Assembly: GCA_900550355.1 (NCBI GenBank)
Contig: URRT01000033.1
Location: 1-14,930, forward strand
From: an uncultured Collinsella sp.
GTDB lineage: Bacteria; Actinomycetota; Coriobacteriia; Coriobacteriales; Coriobacteriaceae
Direction of reading: 5' to 3'
DNA length: 14,930 nucleotides
Part shown: one piece after another, positions 7,265-14,551 of the stretch
Numbering within the stretch: the stretch's first letter is position 1
Layout: each line of letters begins with the position of its first letter
Translations under genes and position numbers: made by a program
Notes under the pieces: model-generated
Told to the model about the DNA's origin: nothing
What the model saw: the letters and a program-made list of their open reading frames with translations, nothing else
Database searches by the model: none

Positions 7265-8512
7265 ATGGACGAAGGAGAGATGAGGGCTGGGGCCGCTCGT
7301 GTGGCCATCGATCTTGGGGACGTGTTGCCGTTCGACGGTTTCGACGAACTCCGTCATGAGGTCTTCGCCCGTGCCCTTATCATCGAGGGGACGGGGCGAC
7401 GCGCCTGCGTCCTTTCGCTTGAGGTCACCTCGATCGCTCCGGCTCTACTCGCCGATCTGCGTGAGGTTGTTGAGGATGCCGCCAATTGCAGCGGTGCTTA
7501 TTCTTGGGTGGTTCCTACCCACACGTTTTCCATGCCTCACGTTCGCACTCCCGGGCATCTTGCCGACGATGCTACCCGCAATCGCAACGAGCGCTATCGC
7601 GCAGTGCTCGTCGCTGCCGCCCGCACGGCTGTCGAGCGCGCTGTTGCGGGCATTCGCTCTGCCACGCTCGCCACTGTGGAGGGCGAATGCCCCGTGAACG
7701 TTAATCGCGACATTGAGACGCCTGCCGGCTGGTGGCTGGGCTCGAATCCCAGGGGGTTTGCCGACCACACGATGCCCGTACTCGCCATAAGGGATGCCGG
7801 GGGCGAGTATGTTGCCGTGCTCGCGACGGCGGACGTTCAGTCCTCCGTGCTCGACGGGTCGCGCGACTCCGAGGGAAGGCGCATGGCGAGCGGAGACCTC
7901 TTTGGCTTTGCCGCCATGTCACTCGAGCGCGAGCTGGGCGGCGTTGCCCTGTTGCTGCCAGGCGCCGCGGGCGACCAAGGTCCGGCGGAGCGCGCCATGA
8001 ACGTCATGTTCGATGCGGCCGGCGTTAAGCAGACGGTCGATGCCCATGAGGACGGATACCGCATGCTGCACCAGCAGGGGCAGGCCTTGGGCGATGCTTT
8101 GATCGAGGCCGCTCGCATGGCGCGTGAGGATGACGCTACCGGCATCGATGCCCGCACGGTCGACGTTCTCCTGCCCGCTCAGACACGCGCCGATTTTCAC
8201 TCTTTGGCTCCGCACCGAACGTATGAGTTTCCTGCCGCTGGCGAGCAGCGCACGAGGGTCTATCTGCTCCGGTTGGGAAACGTCGAGCTTGTCGGCGTGC
8301 AACCCGAGGTCTCGAGTGCATTCGGCGCCACTGTGCGCGCCGCTCGGTCCGGCTCTGTGTTCTTTGCCACGCTCGTCAACGGCGGACAGAAGTACCTACC
8401 TGCTCCCGACGCGTACGAAAAAATCACCTATGAGGCTATGAACTCCGGTTTTGCCGCCGGATCCCATGAGCGCCTCGTCGAAATCATCATTGCCGCCTTG
8501 AATGCGGCGTGA
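7265..8512 (+). CDS. Divergent neutral/alkaline ceramidase-like protein
   Basis: A 415-residue protein without signal peptide, therefore probably cytoplasmic. It appears related to the neutral/alkaline ceramidase N-terminal domain family and to the next gene. Parallels are RAGAARVAIDL at the start; VVPTHTFSMPH (82-92), where the family has T-H-x-H-S; LPGAAGDQGP (231-240); VQPEVSSAFG with Glu348; and LVNGGQKYLPAPDAYE (370-385). His86 of the first metal motif is kept, but Phe88 replaces the second histidine. The stretch ATADVQSS (187-194) lacks the histidine seen at the matching place in its neighbour. This suggests a lost or changed metal site. ATG 7265 is chosen because GGGGAG (7251-7256) lies 8 nt upstream; an upstream frame extension overlaps the amidohydrolase gene. 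The next gene follows after 18 bp. Family placement is moderately sure; the substrate is unknown and ceramide is not assumed. Confidence 0.75.
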   Translation: MDEGEMRAGAARVAIDLGDVLPFDGFDELRHEVFARALIIEGTGRRACVLSLEVTSIAPALLADLREVVEDAANCSGAYSWVVPTHTFSMPHVRTPGHLADDATRNRNERYRAVLVAAARTAVERAVAGIRSATLATVEGECPVNVNRDIETPAGWWLGSNPRGFADHTMPVLAIRDAGGEYVAVLATADVQSSVLDGSRDSEGRRMASGDLFGFAAMSLERELGGVALLLPGAAGDQGPAERAMNVMFDAAGVKQTVDAHEDGYRMLHQQGQALGDALIEAARMAREDDATGIDARTVDVLLPAQTRADFHSLAPHRTYEFPAAGEQRTRVYLLRLGNVELVGVQPEVSSAFGATVRAARSGSVFFATLVNGGQKYLPAPDAYEKITYEAMNSGFAAGSHERLVEIIIAALNAA

Positions 8513-8530
8513 CACAGAAGGAGAACGTGC

Positions 8531-9649
8531 ATGAACATTGGACACGCGCGCCGCAAAATCACCCCACAGGGCGACATCTACCTGATTGGCTACCGCAATC
8601 TTCCCAACCGTCTTGAACCTGCGACGGGCGTCCATGACGACGTCTTCGCCAACGCCATCCTCTTCCAGCAAGGCGAACGTGAAGTGTTTCTCTTTAATTC
8701 CGATGTCCTCGAGTTCGAGGAAAGCATGGCCGAGGAAGTCAAGACAATGCTCGCCGAGCGCTACGGCATTGACCGTGATTGCGTTCTGCTCTCGGCGACG
8801 CACGACCATACTTCAATCGTCGCTTACCACCGCAGCTGGTGGACGGGAAAATTCGACGAGAACTACTACCGCTGGTTCCTCGATACCATTTGCCAATGCT
8901 TTGAGGAGTGCCGCGCCAACGCACAGCCCGCGATTTGTCGCTTGGGCAAGCAGGTCATCACCGGTTTCTACGACAACCGCATCATCCCAGGTGAACTCGC
9001 CGACAATGAGGTCATTGTCGTATCGTTCTTCGATACCGAAGGCAAGCCATTTGCGGGCTTTGTGAACTGGGCGGTGCATTCCGCTTGCGTCGGACCCGAC
9101 TGCACGGAGCTCACGAGCGAACTCGCCGGTCTTACCGGCAAAAAGCTCGCTCAGAGTCTCGGTTACTATCCGGCCATGGTCGTCGGTGCTGCTGGCGACT
9201 GTAGCGACCGCAATTTTCGCCAGGGACGCGGCATTCTCGAGGTCGAGCGCGTTTCGACCGGTCTTGCCGAGGCGATTTCCCAGATCAAGCTCGATCGCGA
9301 GGTCGTTCTCGACCGCATCGAGCCTCAGACGTTCTATCACACCGTTGCCCATGACGACTTTTCGCTCACGCTTAAGTGTGCCGTCATCAGTTTGGGCGGC
9401 CTGCATCTCTTTGTGTTCCCGAGTGAGCTCGGCAGCGACCTGGGTATTCGCATGAAGCGCGAATGCCCGGTCGAGGGAATAGTTTGCGGTTACACCAACG
9501 GCTATTTCGAGTATTTCCTTCCGGCACGCGAGTACGGCCTCTCCTTTGAGACCGAGCGTACTCAGATTCCCCAGGGCGAACCGGAACGTCTGTGTGACAA
9601 GTTCTGCCAGACGACGAGACTTCTCGGCGCAGCAGATTCGCGTCTGTAG
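8531..9649 (+). CDS. Neutral/alkaline ceramidase-like metallohydrolase
   Basis: A 372-residue cytoplasmic protein with the plan of the neutral/alkaline ceramidase N-terminal domain, a zinc amide-hydrolase fold. Visible motifs are VLLSATHDHTS with His91/His93; NWAVHSACVGPD with His183; VVGAAGDCSDRN (217-228), like the family's GDVSPN; FPSELGSDLG with Glu299; and CGYTNGYFEYFLPAREY (319-335) with conserved tyrosines. The ligands known from Pseudomonas ceramidase (two His, one Glu, one Tyr) all have plausible counterparts, so this copy looks catalytically intact, unlike the preceding paralogue. AAGGAG (8518-8523) lies 7 nt before the ATG. The absence of a signal peptide argues against a secreted ceramidase, and the PTS partner argues for action on an imported, phosphorylated amide- or ester-linked compound (inference). 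Confidence 0.8.
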   Translation: MNIGHARRKITPQGDIYLIGYRNLPNRLEPATGVHDDVFANAILFQQGEREVFLFNSDVLEFEESMAEEVKTMLAERYGIDRDCVLLSATHDHTSIVAYHRSWWTGKFDENYYRWFLDTICQCFEECRANAQPAICRLGKQVITGFYDNRIIPGELADNEVIVVSFFDTEGKPFAGFVNWAVHSACVGPDCTELTSELAGLTGKKLAQSLGYYPAMVVGAAGDCSDRNFRQGRGILEVERVSTGLAEAISQIKLDREVVLDRIEPQTFYHTVAHDDFSLTLKCAVISLGGLHLFVFPSELGSDLGIRMKRECPVEGIVCGYTNGYFEYFLPAREYGLSFETERTQIPQGEPERLCDKFCQTTRLLGAADSRL

Positions 9650-9810
9650 ACCTGATTGCGCGATATGGGCCAATGAGGCTCGCCGCCATGTGATCGGCAT
9701 CTTCCATCTTCTCTGCCGTTTCGCATCCCGGGCGTACGTGCGTCCGCGGATTTCAAAGGGGGAAGCGGGTTCCTTGCCCTCCCACGTCGACTACGGAGGC
9801 ATGAAATCGA

Positions 9811-9819
9811 TGCTATACC
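9811..9819 (+). promoter_or_regulatory. Possible extended -10 element before the PTS gene
   Basis: TGCTATACC in the 193-bp gap between the ceramidase-like and PTS genes fits an extended -10 (TGnTATAnT-like), with no clear -35. It would give a very short leader before AAGGAG (9831-9836). The rest of the gap shows no hairpin or other gene. An internal promoter is possible but unproven. Confidence 0.25.
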
Positions 9820-9842
9820 CCGCTCAGAAAAAGGAGAATTCC

Positions 9843-11285
9843 ATGAAATACCAGAAGCTTTGCGATGAAATCATCACAAAGGTCGGTGGTCGAGACAATG
9901 TGTTAGACGTGAGCCACTGCATTACGCGTCTCCGCTTCCACCTCAAGGATGAATCACTTGCCCAGACCAATGAACTTAAGGCGACGAAGGGCGTCGTTGA
10001 CGTCATCCAGGCTGGCGGACAGTATCAGGTCGTGATTGGTGCCACTGTCGAGGCTGTCTACAACGACCTTGTTCAGATTGGCGGGTTCGACACCAAGCCC
10101 GCGCTCGATATCGATGAGGGCGACAATGTCAAGAAGGGCGATCCGTTCTCGCGCCTGCTCGCCATCATTTCCGAGATTCTGCAGCCGGTTCTTGGCGTGC
10201 TTATGGCCGGTGGCTTTATCAAGTCGATGCTCGCGCTCTGCACGGTTGCCGGTTGGCTTGCCAAGGACAGCAATACCTATGTGACGCTCTCGGCAATCGG
10301 AGATTCGGTCTTCTATTACTTTCCGCTAATCATTGGCTGGACGTCGGCCAAGAAGTTCGGACTTAAGCCCGTTATGGGAATGGCGCTCGGTGGTATCCTC
10401 GTCTACCCGACGCTCGTTGGCCTTATGGGCGGAGATCCGCTCTACACGCTCGGCGCCGGCACGGTCTTCGAGTCCAATGTCTACGGTGATATTTTTGGCA
10501 TCCCGCTGATCATGCAGAATTACTCATCGACGATTCTGCCTGCGATCTTTATCGTCTGGATTGCCTCCAAGGTACACAAGGCCCTTTCTAACGCGCTGCC
10601 CGCGCTTGTGAGCTCGTTCTTCTCCAACATCCTGACGCTCCTCATTTGCGGCATCCTTGGCCTGCTTGTGGTCGGTCCGGTCATGACGGTCCTCTCCAAC
10701 ATCGTTGCCCAGATCATTCTGATGCTCATCAACTTCCAACCCGCCATCGCCGGCTTCGTCATCGGCACGTTCTGGAGCCTGCTCGCCATGTTCGGCCTGC
10801 ACTGGGGTATCATCCCGCTGTGGTTCCTCGATGTCGCAACCTACGGCTATGACCTCATTAACCCGCTCGTGTATGCAGGCGGTTGTGCCATCGCCGGCGC
10901 TGTGCTTGGCATGATCATCCGAACCAAGGACTCCGAGGAAAATGCTGCCGTCAACATTCCCGCCCTTGTCTCTTCGATTTTCGGTGTCAACGAGCCTGCG
11001 CTTTACGCCATCTTGCTGCCGCGTAAGCGCCTTATGTGGGCAACCTTTATTTCCGCTGGTGTAGGCGGCGCCATTGCCGGCCTCATGGGTGCCAAGCTCT
11101 ATGCCTTCGGCGCCTCCGGCCCGCTCGGTTTCCCGAGCTTTATTAACCCTGCCGGCATCGACACGGGCTTTATCGGCCTTGTCATCTCCGGTGTGGTCGC
11201 TTTCGTTCTGGCTCTTGTCGCCGCTATGGTAATCGGTACCAAGAAGGACGAGGGCGGTAAGGCACTCAACATCTCGGTGGACTAG
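9843..11285 (+). CDS. PTS beta-glucoside-family EIIBC permease
   Basis: Phosphotransferase-system sugar permease of 480 residues that imports and phosphorylates a sugar. Residues about 1-85 form an EIIB domain with the phosphorylation cysteine Cys26 in SHCITRLRFHL and the typical GxYQVVIG segment (59-66). The EIIC domain (about 105-465) has around ten membrane spans, with GLHWGIIPLW (318-327) and GVNEPALYAILLPRKR (381-396), matching the glucoside-family substrate motifs. The protein stops soon after the last membrane span, so the EIIA domain common in this family is absent and must come from elsewhere. AAGGAG lies 6 nt before ATG 9843. In-frame ATGs at 9801 and 9810 with a nearby GGAGG are less well placed alternatives. 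It is last in the operon, which points to import of the hydrolases' substrate. Sugar specificity is unknown. Confidence 0.92.
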   Translation: MKYQKLCDEIITKVGGRDNVLDVSHCITRLRFHLKDESLAQTNELKATKGVVDVIQAGGQYQVVIGATVEAVYNDLVQIGGFDTKPALDIDEGDNVKKGDPFSRLLAIISEILQPVLGVLMAGGFIKSMLALCTVAGWLAKDSNTYVTLSAIGDSVFYYFPLIIGWTSAKKFGLKPVMGMALGGILVYPTLVGLMGGDPLYTLGAGTVFESNVYGDIFGIPLIMQNYSSTILPAIFIVWIASKVHKALSNALPALVSSFFSNILTLLICGILGLLVVGPVMTVLSNIVAQIILMLINFQPAIAGFVIGTFWSLLAMFGLHWGIIPLWFLDVATYGYDLINPLVYAGGCAIAGAVLGMIIRTKDSEENAAVNIPALVSSIFGVNEPALYAILLPRKRLMWATFISAGVGGAIAGLMGAKLYAFGASGPLGFPSFINPAGIDTGFIGLVISGVVAFVLALVAAMVIGTKKDEGGKALNISVD

Positions 11286-11305
11286 TCTTTCTGCGCACTT
11301 TGATT

Positions 11306-11346
11306 AAATATGCCTCGGACGGCGACGTGCTGCCCGAGGCATATTT
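11306..11346. terminator. Bidirectional terminator between PTS and LysR genes
   Basis: AAATATGCCTCGG (11306-11318) and CCGAGGCATATTT (11334-11346) pair perfectly over 13 bp around a 15-nt loop. The A-rich left and T-rich right flanks suit termination of the plus-strand PTS operon (stop at 11285) and of the convergent minus-strand LysR gene (stop at 11409). Confidence 0.8.
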
Positions 11347-11408
11347 GTGTTTCGTGCCGCTGTCATCGTGTTTGCGGTCACAAGTCTGCGGTTGTGGAGC
11401 AGCGGGGA

Positions 11409-12332
11409 TTATGACGGTCGTGCCGCGATGGAAGACGCACGGTCGCCCTGCAGGAGCTGACGGTAGGGGAGGAAGCCAATGAACGAGACGACCGCCTGCG
11501 AGTGCGCGGCGTTTCGCTTGAGGTAGAGCCTGACCTCGGAGGTCGTCGCGGGCTCGAGCGGCACCAGGGCTACCTTTCCGCTGGCGAGCGATTCCGTCGG
11601 CTTGCGCATGAGGAATGAGACGCCGGCGCCGCGCGCGACAAGGGAGATGATGTTCTCGGCTCGTTTGCCGGTGAACGTAACACGTGGGCCAAATCCAGCT
11701 TCGCGACAAAGGGAAAGGACGAGCTCGCTTACGAACGAGCCTTGGGGAAGCATGAGGAAATTCTCGTCGATAAGGTCGCCTATCTCGACGGTGTCACGTT
11801 CGGCGAGCGGATGGTCGAGTGGAAGGACGGGCACGAGCCGGTCGGTCGTAAAGGGAATCTTTTTGAACTCCGGCTCGATGGCGCCGCCGTCACGGATGAA
11901 GGCCAGGTCAATGTCCTCGTGCAGGAGCATGCGCTTGAGTGTGTCGCCCTCGCCCTCGATGAGCTCAACAGAATATGAGGGGTTTGCCTGCTGAAAATCG
12001 ATGACGGCGTCCGTGATCCCATAAGGGGCCATAATGGGGATAGAACCTACGGTGAGGTGCTCGAGCGGCTCACCTGCGCCTATTTGAATGGCGGCAAGAT
12101 AGCGGTGCTGAAGCGTCGCAATTTTTTGCGCATAGGGGAGGAGCGCTTCACCTTGCGCGGTGAGTGTTACGTGGCGCTGGCTTCGATCGATGAGCTTGCA
12201 GCCGAGTTCGTGCTCCATTGCCATGATGTGCTTGGAGAGGGTTGATTGCGACATGAAAAGCAGTTCCGCCGCATCAAGAAACGTGCGTGACTGCGCTAAG
12301 ATGGCGAATTCGCCAAAGCGGCTGATATCCAT
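11409..12332 (-). CDS. LysR-family transcriptional regulator (second)
   Basis: DNA-binding regulator of 307 residues. The winged helix-turn-helix covers about residues 1-62 (FGEFAILAQSRTFLDAAELL, then the recognition helix SQSTLSKHIMAMEHELG). The effector-binding region starts near residue 92 (EHLTVGSIPIMAPYGI), with DLAFIRDG and GAGVSFLM later on. GGAGG lies 7 nt before the ATG, as part of a palindrome GGAGGCCTCC (12335-12344) that may also affect its own expression. The gene is convergent with the amidohydrolase-PTS operon and shares its terminator, making it the prime candidate for the activator that uses the T-N11-A dyad at 6106-6122. It lies 36 bp downstream of the deformylase gene on the same strand and may be co-transcribed with it. 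The effector is unknown. Confidence 0.92.
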   Translation of the reverse strand: MDISRFGEFAILAQSRTFLDAAELLFMSQSTLSKHIMAMEHELGCKLIDRSQRHVTLTAQGEALLPYAQKIATLQHRYLAAIQIGAGEPLEHLTVGSIPIMAPYGITDAVIDFQQANPSYSVELIEGEGDTLKRMLLHEDIDLAFIRDGGAIEPEFKKIPFTTDRLVPVLPLDHPLAERDTVEIGDLIDENFLMLPQGSFVSELVLSLCREAGFGPRVTFTGKRAENIISLVARGAGVSFLMRKPTESLASGKVALVPLEPATTSEVRLYLKRNAAHSQAVVSFIGFLPYRQLLQGDRASSIAARPS

Positions 12333-12368
12333 AGGGAGGCCTCCGGTACCCTCATTTTGGCAGGTGGC

Positions 12369-12779
12369 CTAAACCACGACGCCATTGCAGTGGTCGATTT
12401 CGTGCTGGATGATCTCGGCGGTGTAGCCCGAGAAGTTTTTGATGCGGTGAACGAAGTTCTCGTCCAAATACTCAACCTTAATGCGGCGATAGCGGGTACA
12501 GGGACGCTCGCCGATCAGCGAGAGGCATCCTTCGCTCGTCTGATAGGCATTGACCTGCTCAAGAATTTGAGGGTTGTACATCAGGAGTGTCCTGTTGCCG
12601 TCCTTTACGCAGATGATGCGTTTGCGCACGCCGATCATGTTGGCGGCGAGGCCCACGCACTCGCGCTCATGCTCGTGGAGTGTATCTAGGAGATCCTGCC
12701 CGGTCGCGGCGTCTTCGAGGCCGGCGTCTTCGGAGGGCAGGCGTAAAAAGAACTCGGACTTCATGATGGGTTTAATCAT
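12369..12779 (-). CDS. def: Short peptide deformylase
   Basis: Metalloenzyme that removes the N-formyl group from nascent proteins, 136 residues. All three family motifs are present in order: GLAANMIG (43-50), EGCLS with the metal-binding Cys85 (83-87), and QHEIDH (125-130) with His126, Glu127 and His130. The GLAANMIG variant and the short length, ending right after the metal helix (HCNGVVV), are typical of compact clostridial-type deformylases and differ from the longer E. coli type (GLAAPQIG, about 169 residues). ATG 12779 is chosen because AGGAG lies 7 nt upstream. The open frame extends upstream to 12995 but that sequence has no deformylase character. A second, longer deformylase elsewhere in the genome is likely but cannot be seen here. 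It may share a transcript with the LysR gene that follows after 36 bp. Confidence 0.93.
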   Translation of the reverse strand: MIKPIMKSEFFLRLPSEDAGLEDAATGQDLLDTLHEHERECVGLAANMIGVRKRIICVKDGNRTLLMYNPQILEQVNAYQTSEGCLSLIGERPCTRYRRIKVEYLDENFVHRIKNFSGYTAEIIQHEIDHCNGVVV

Positions 12780-12984
12780 GGCGGGCTCCTCATGTCTTAT
12801 GCTTTCGTGGACTTTTAATAATAGCGCGGAAGGAAAGCCATGCGTCCGCGTTACAATCTTTCGATGTTGGACCATGTTGCCAGATTCGTCGTGTACGGCG
12901 TCTGGCGTAAGTCTAGGGCTCATTTTTCGCCCTGGACCGTTCCTCTGGGGCGATGCGACTGTCGTTCCAAGAGGAAGGAAATGC

Positions 12985-14400
12985 ATGGGGAGCAAATCTC
13001 AGCAACAAGTTCAAGTAACGCCATCGGCCTCTGCGGCGATTCTCGTCGTAATGTATATTGCAGCCTTTGTTGCCGCGTTTAACGAGAACATCATTAACGT
13101 GGCGTTGCACGACATTATGGCAGCCTTTTCGGTGAGTGCCACCACGGCACAGTGGCTCGTCTCGGGCTACATGATCGTGACGTCGATTTTTACGGCCATC
13201 ATGGCCTTCCTGTCCGGCCGTTTCTCGACGCGCAAGCTGCTGTTTTTCGCATGCGGATGCATGGTCGCCGGCGAAGTCCTGTGCCTGGTCGCTCCGTCGT
13301 TTAGCGTTTTGCTGCCAAGTCGTATTTTGCAGGCTGCGGGATCGGGCATCTTGTTCCCGCTCATGATGAACGTGGTGCTGTCTTGCGCCCCGCGCGAGAA
13401 GCTCGGTCTGTATCTGAGCCTGGGCGGCGCATGCATTACGCTAGGACCGGCGTTTGGACCCGTGATTAGCGGTCTTATGTGCACGTTATTTGGCTGGAGG
13501 GCGGTGTTCGTAGTGCCGCTGGTGGGCGGCATTGCGGTCGCTGCGGCGGGCGTAAAGCATGTCCAGAATGTCGGAGAGCGCTCGAACACCACGCTTGACA
13601 TTCTGTCGGTTGTTTTGCTCGCTGCCGGCATTACGGCGTTTGTGTATTCCGTGGGTGAGTTCTCGACCAATCTGATTGCCGGTGTCGTGGCGCTTTTCGC
13701 TGCCGTTGTGCTGCTCGGCCTGTTTGCGGCCCGTCAGCTCAAGCTCGAGCATCCGGTGCTTAACGTGCGTCCCATGGCGAGCGTTCGCTTTTGGCCTGCG
13801 TGCCTGTTTGTGGTGGTGTCGATGATGACGACGTTCTCGATGAGTGTTTTGTTGCCGCTCTATTTTGAAGGTGCCTACGGCATGACCGCACTTGTTGCGG
13901 GCCTGCTCATTTTGCCGGCGATTGCCTGCAACGCCGTGACCTCGATTGTGGGCGGACGCGTGATGGATGCCCGTGGCGCATGGCCGCTGCTGCCGGTCGG
14001 CTTTGCCCTGATTGCCGTGGGGCAGACTGCAATCTCGATGACGGCGGCAAGCATGAACATCGGCGTCGTCGTGGCGCTGACCGTTGTGGTGTATGCCGGA
14101 GTCGGTTTGGTGCTGAGCCCCTCGCAAACGGCCGGCTTGGAGACGCTGCCTGCCGCTGAACATCCTCACGGAACGGCATTGCTTAACACGTGGAACATGA
14201 TTGCCGCATCGTTTGGCCCGTCGCTGTTTATCGGCCTGCTCTCGAGTTCTGCGGCGACTGCCGGCGCGGCTGGCGTTGCGACCGACGTTGCCCAGGCGAT
14301 TGGATTTGCAACTGCCGTGCGTGTGGCGGCTGTGATTGCCGTGGCCGGGTTCGTGGTGTCGCTGGTGTACGCTCATCGCGAGTCGCACATGTCGCATTAA
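12985..14400 (+). CDS. MFS drug exporter, DHA2 (EmrB/QacA) type
   Basis: Major-facilitator proton antiporter of 471 residues with about 14 predicted membrane spans, the number usual for the DHA2 group. Motifs are NENIINVALHDI in span 1 (33-44, where the family more often has an Asp), QWLVSGYMI (56-64), the loop SGRFSTRKLLF (77-87), RILQAAGSGILFPLMM (113-128) and the antiporter motif GPAFGPVISG (154-163). The short hydrophilic N-terminus is rich in Ser and Gln. The ATG at 12985 is preceded by GAGGAAGGAA; the frame is open far upstream to 12574 but that part overlaps the deformylase gene. It is divergent from def across 205 bp, in which I see no convincing promoter or operator. Substrate is unknown; the family exports drugs, dyes or metabolites. 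Confidence 0.9.
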   Translation: MGSKSQQQVQVTPSASAAILVVMYIAAFVAAFNENIINVALHDIMAAFSVSATTAQWLVSGYMIVTSIFTAIMAFLSGRFSTRKLLFFACGCMVAGEVLCLVAPSFSVLLPSRILQAAGSGILFPLMMNVVLSCAPREKLGLYLSLGGACITLGPAFGPVISGLMCTLFGWRAVFVVPLVGGIAVAAAGVKHVQNVGERSNTTLDILSVVLLAAGITAFVYSVGEFSTNLIAGVVALFAAVVLLGLFAARQLKLEHPVLNVRPMASVRFWPACLFVVVSMMTTFSMSVLLPLYFEGAYGMTALVAGLLILPAIACNAVTSIVGGRVMDARGAWPLLPVGFALIAVGQTAISMTAASMNIGVVVALTVVVYAGVGLVLSPSQTAGLETLPAAEHPHGTALLNTWNMIAASFGPSLFIGLLSSSAATAGAAGVATDVAQAIGFATAVRVAAVIAVAGFVVSLVYAHRESHMSH

Positions 14401-14551
14401 TGTGTGCACATAGATTCTGCAGCTAGATTGGAAGGCGACACCATAAACTAATGGGCGTTTGCCGAGAGGCATGAATGTTTAAAGCGCAAAGAGTGCGCGA
14501 CGGGCCCCGCGAATGGGGCGATGATGCCCGAGAGGGCCAAGAAGGAGTCTC

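Noticed and set aside
9546..9842. Upstream extension of the PTS frame into the preceding gene
   Set aside because: The EIIB domain begins normally at the ATG at 9843 with AAGGAG; the extension overlaps the end of the ceramidase-like gene and has no domain character.
12335..12344. GGAGGCCTCC palindrome as a dedicated operator
   Set aside because: Half of it is the ribosome site of the second LysR gene, so the short palindrome is explained well enough without an operator.
12574..12984. Upstream extension of the MFS frame
   Set aside because: It overlaps the deformylase gene antisense, is not membrane-like, and a purine-rich ribosome site fits the ATG at 12985.
12780..12995. Upstream extension of the deformylase frame by about 72 codons
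   Set aside because: The extension has no deformylase sequence, and a good AGGAG precedes the internal ATG at 12779, where the family normally begins.
14505..14522. GC-rich hairpin GCCCC/GGGGC after the MFS gene as a terminator
   Set aside because: The stem is only 5 bp and no T-run follows, and it lies close to the next gene's ribosome site; I could not support a terminator call.
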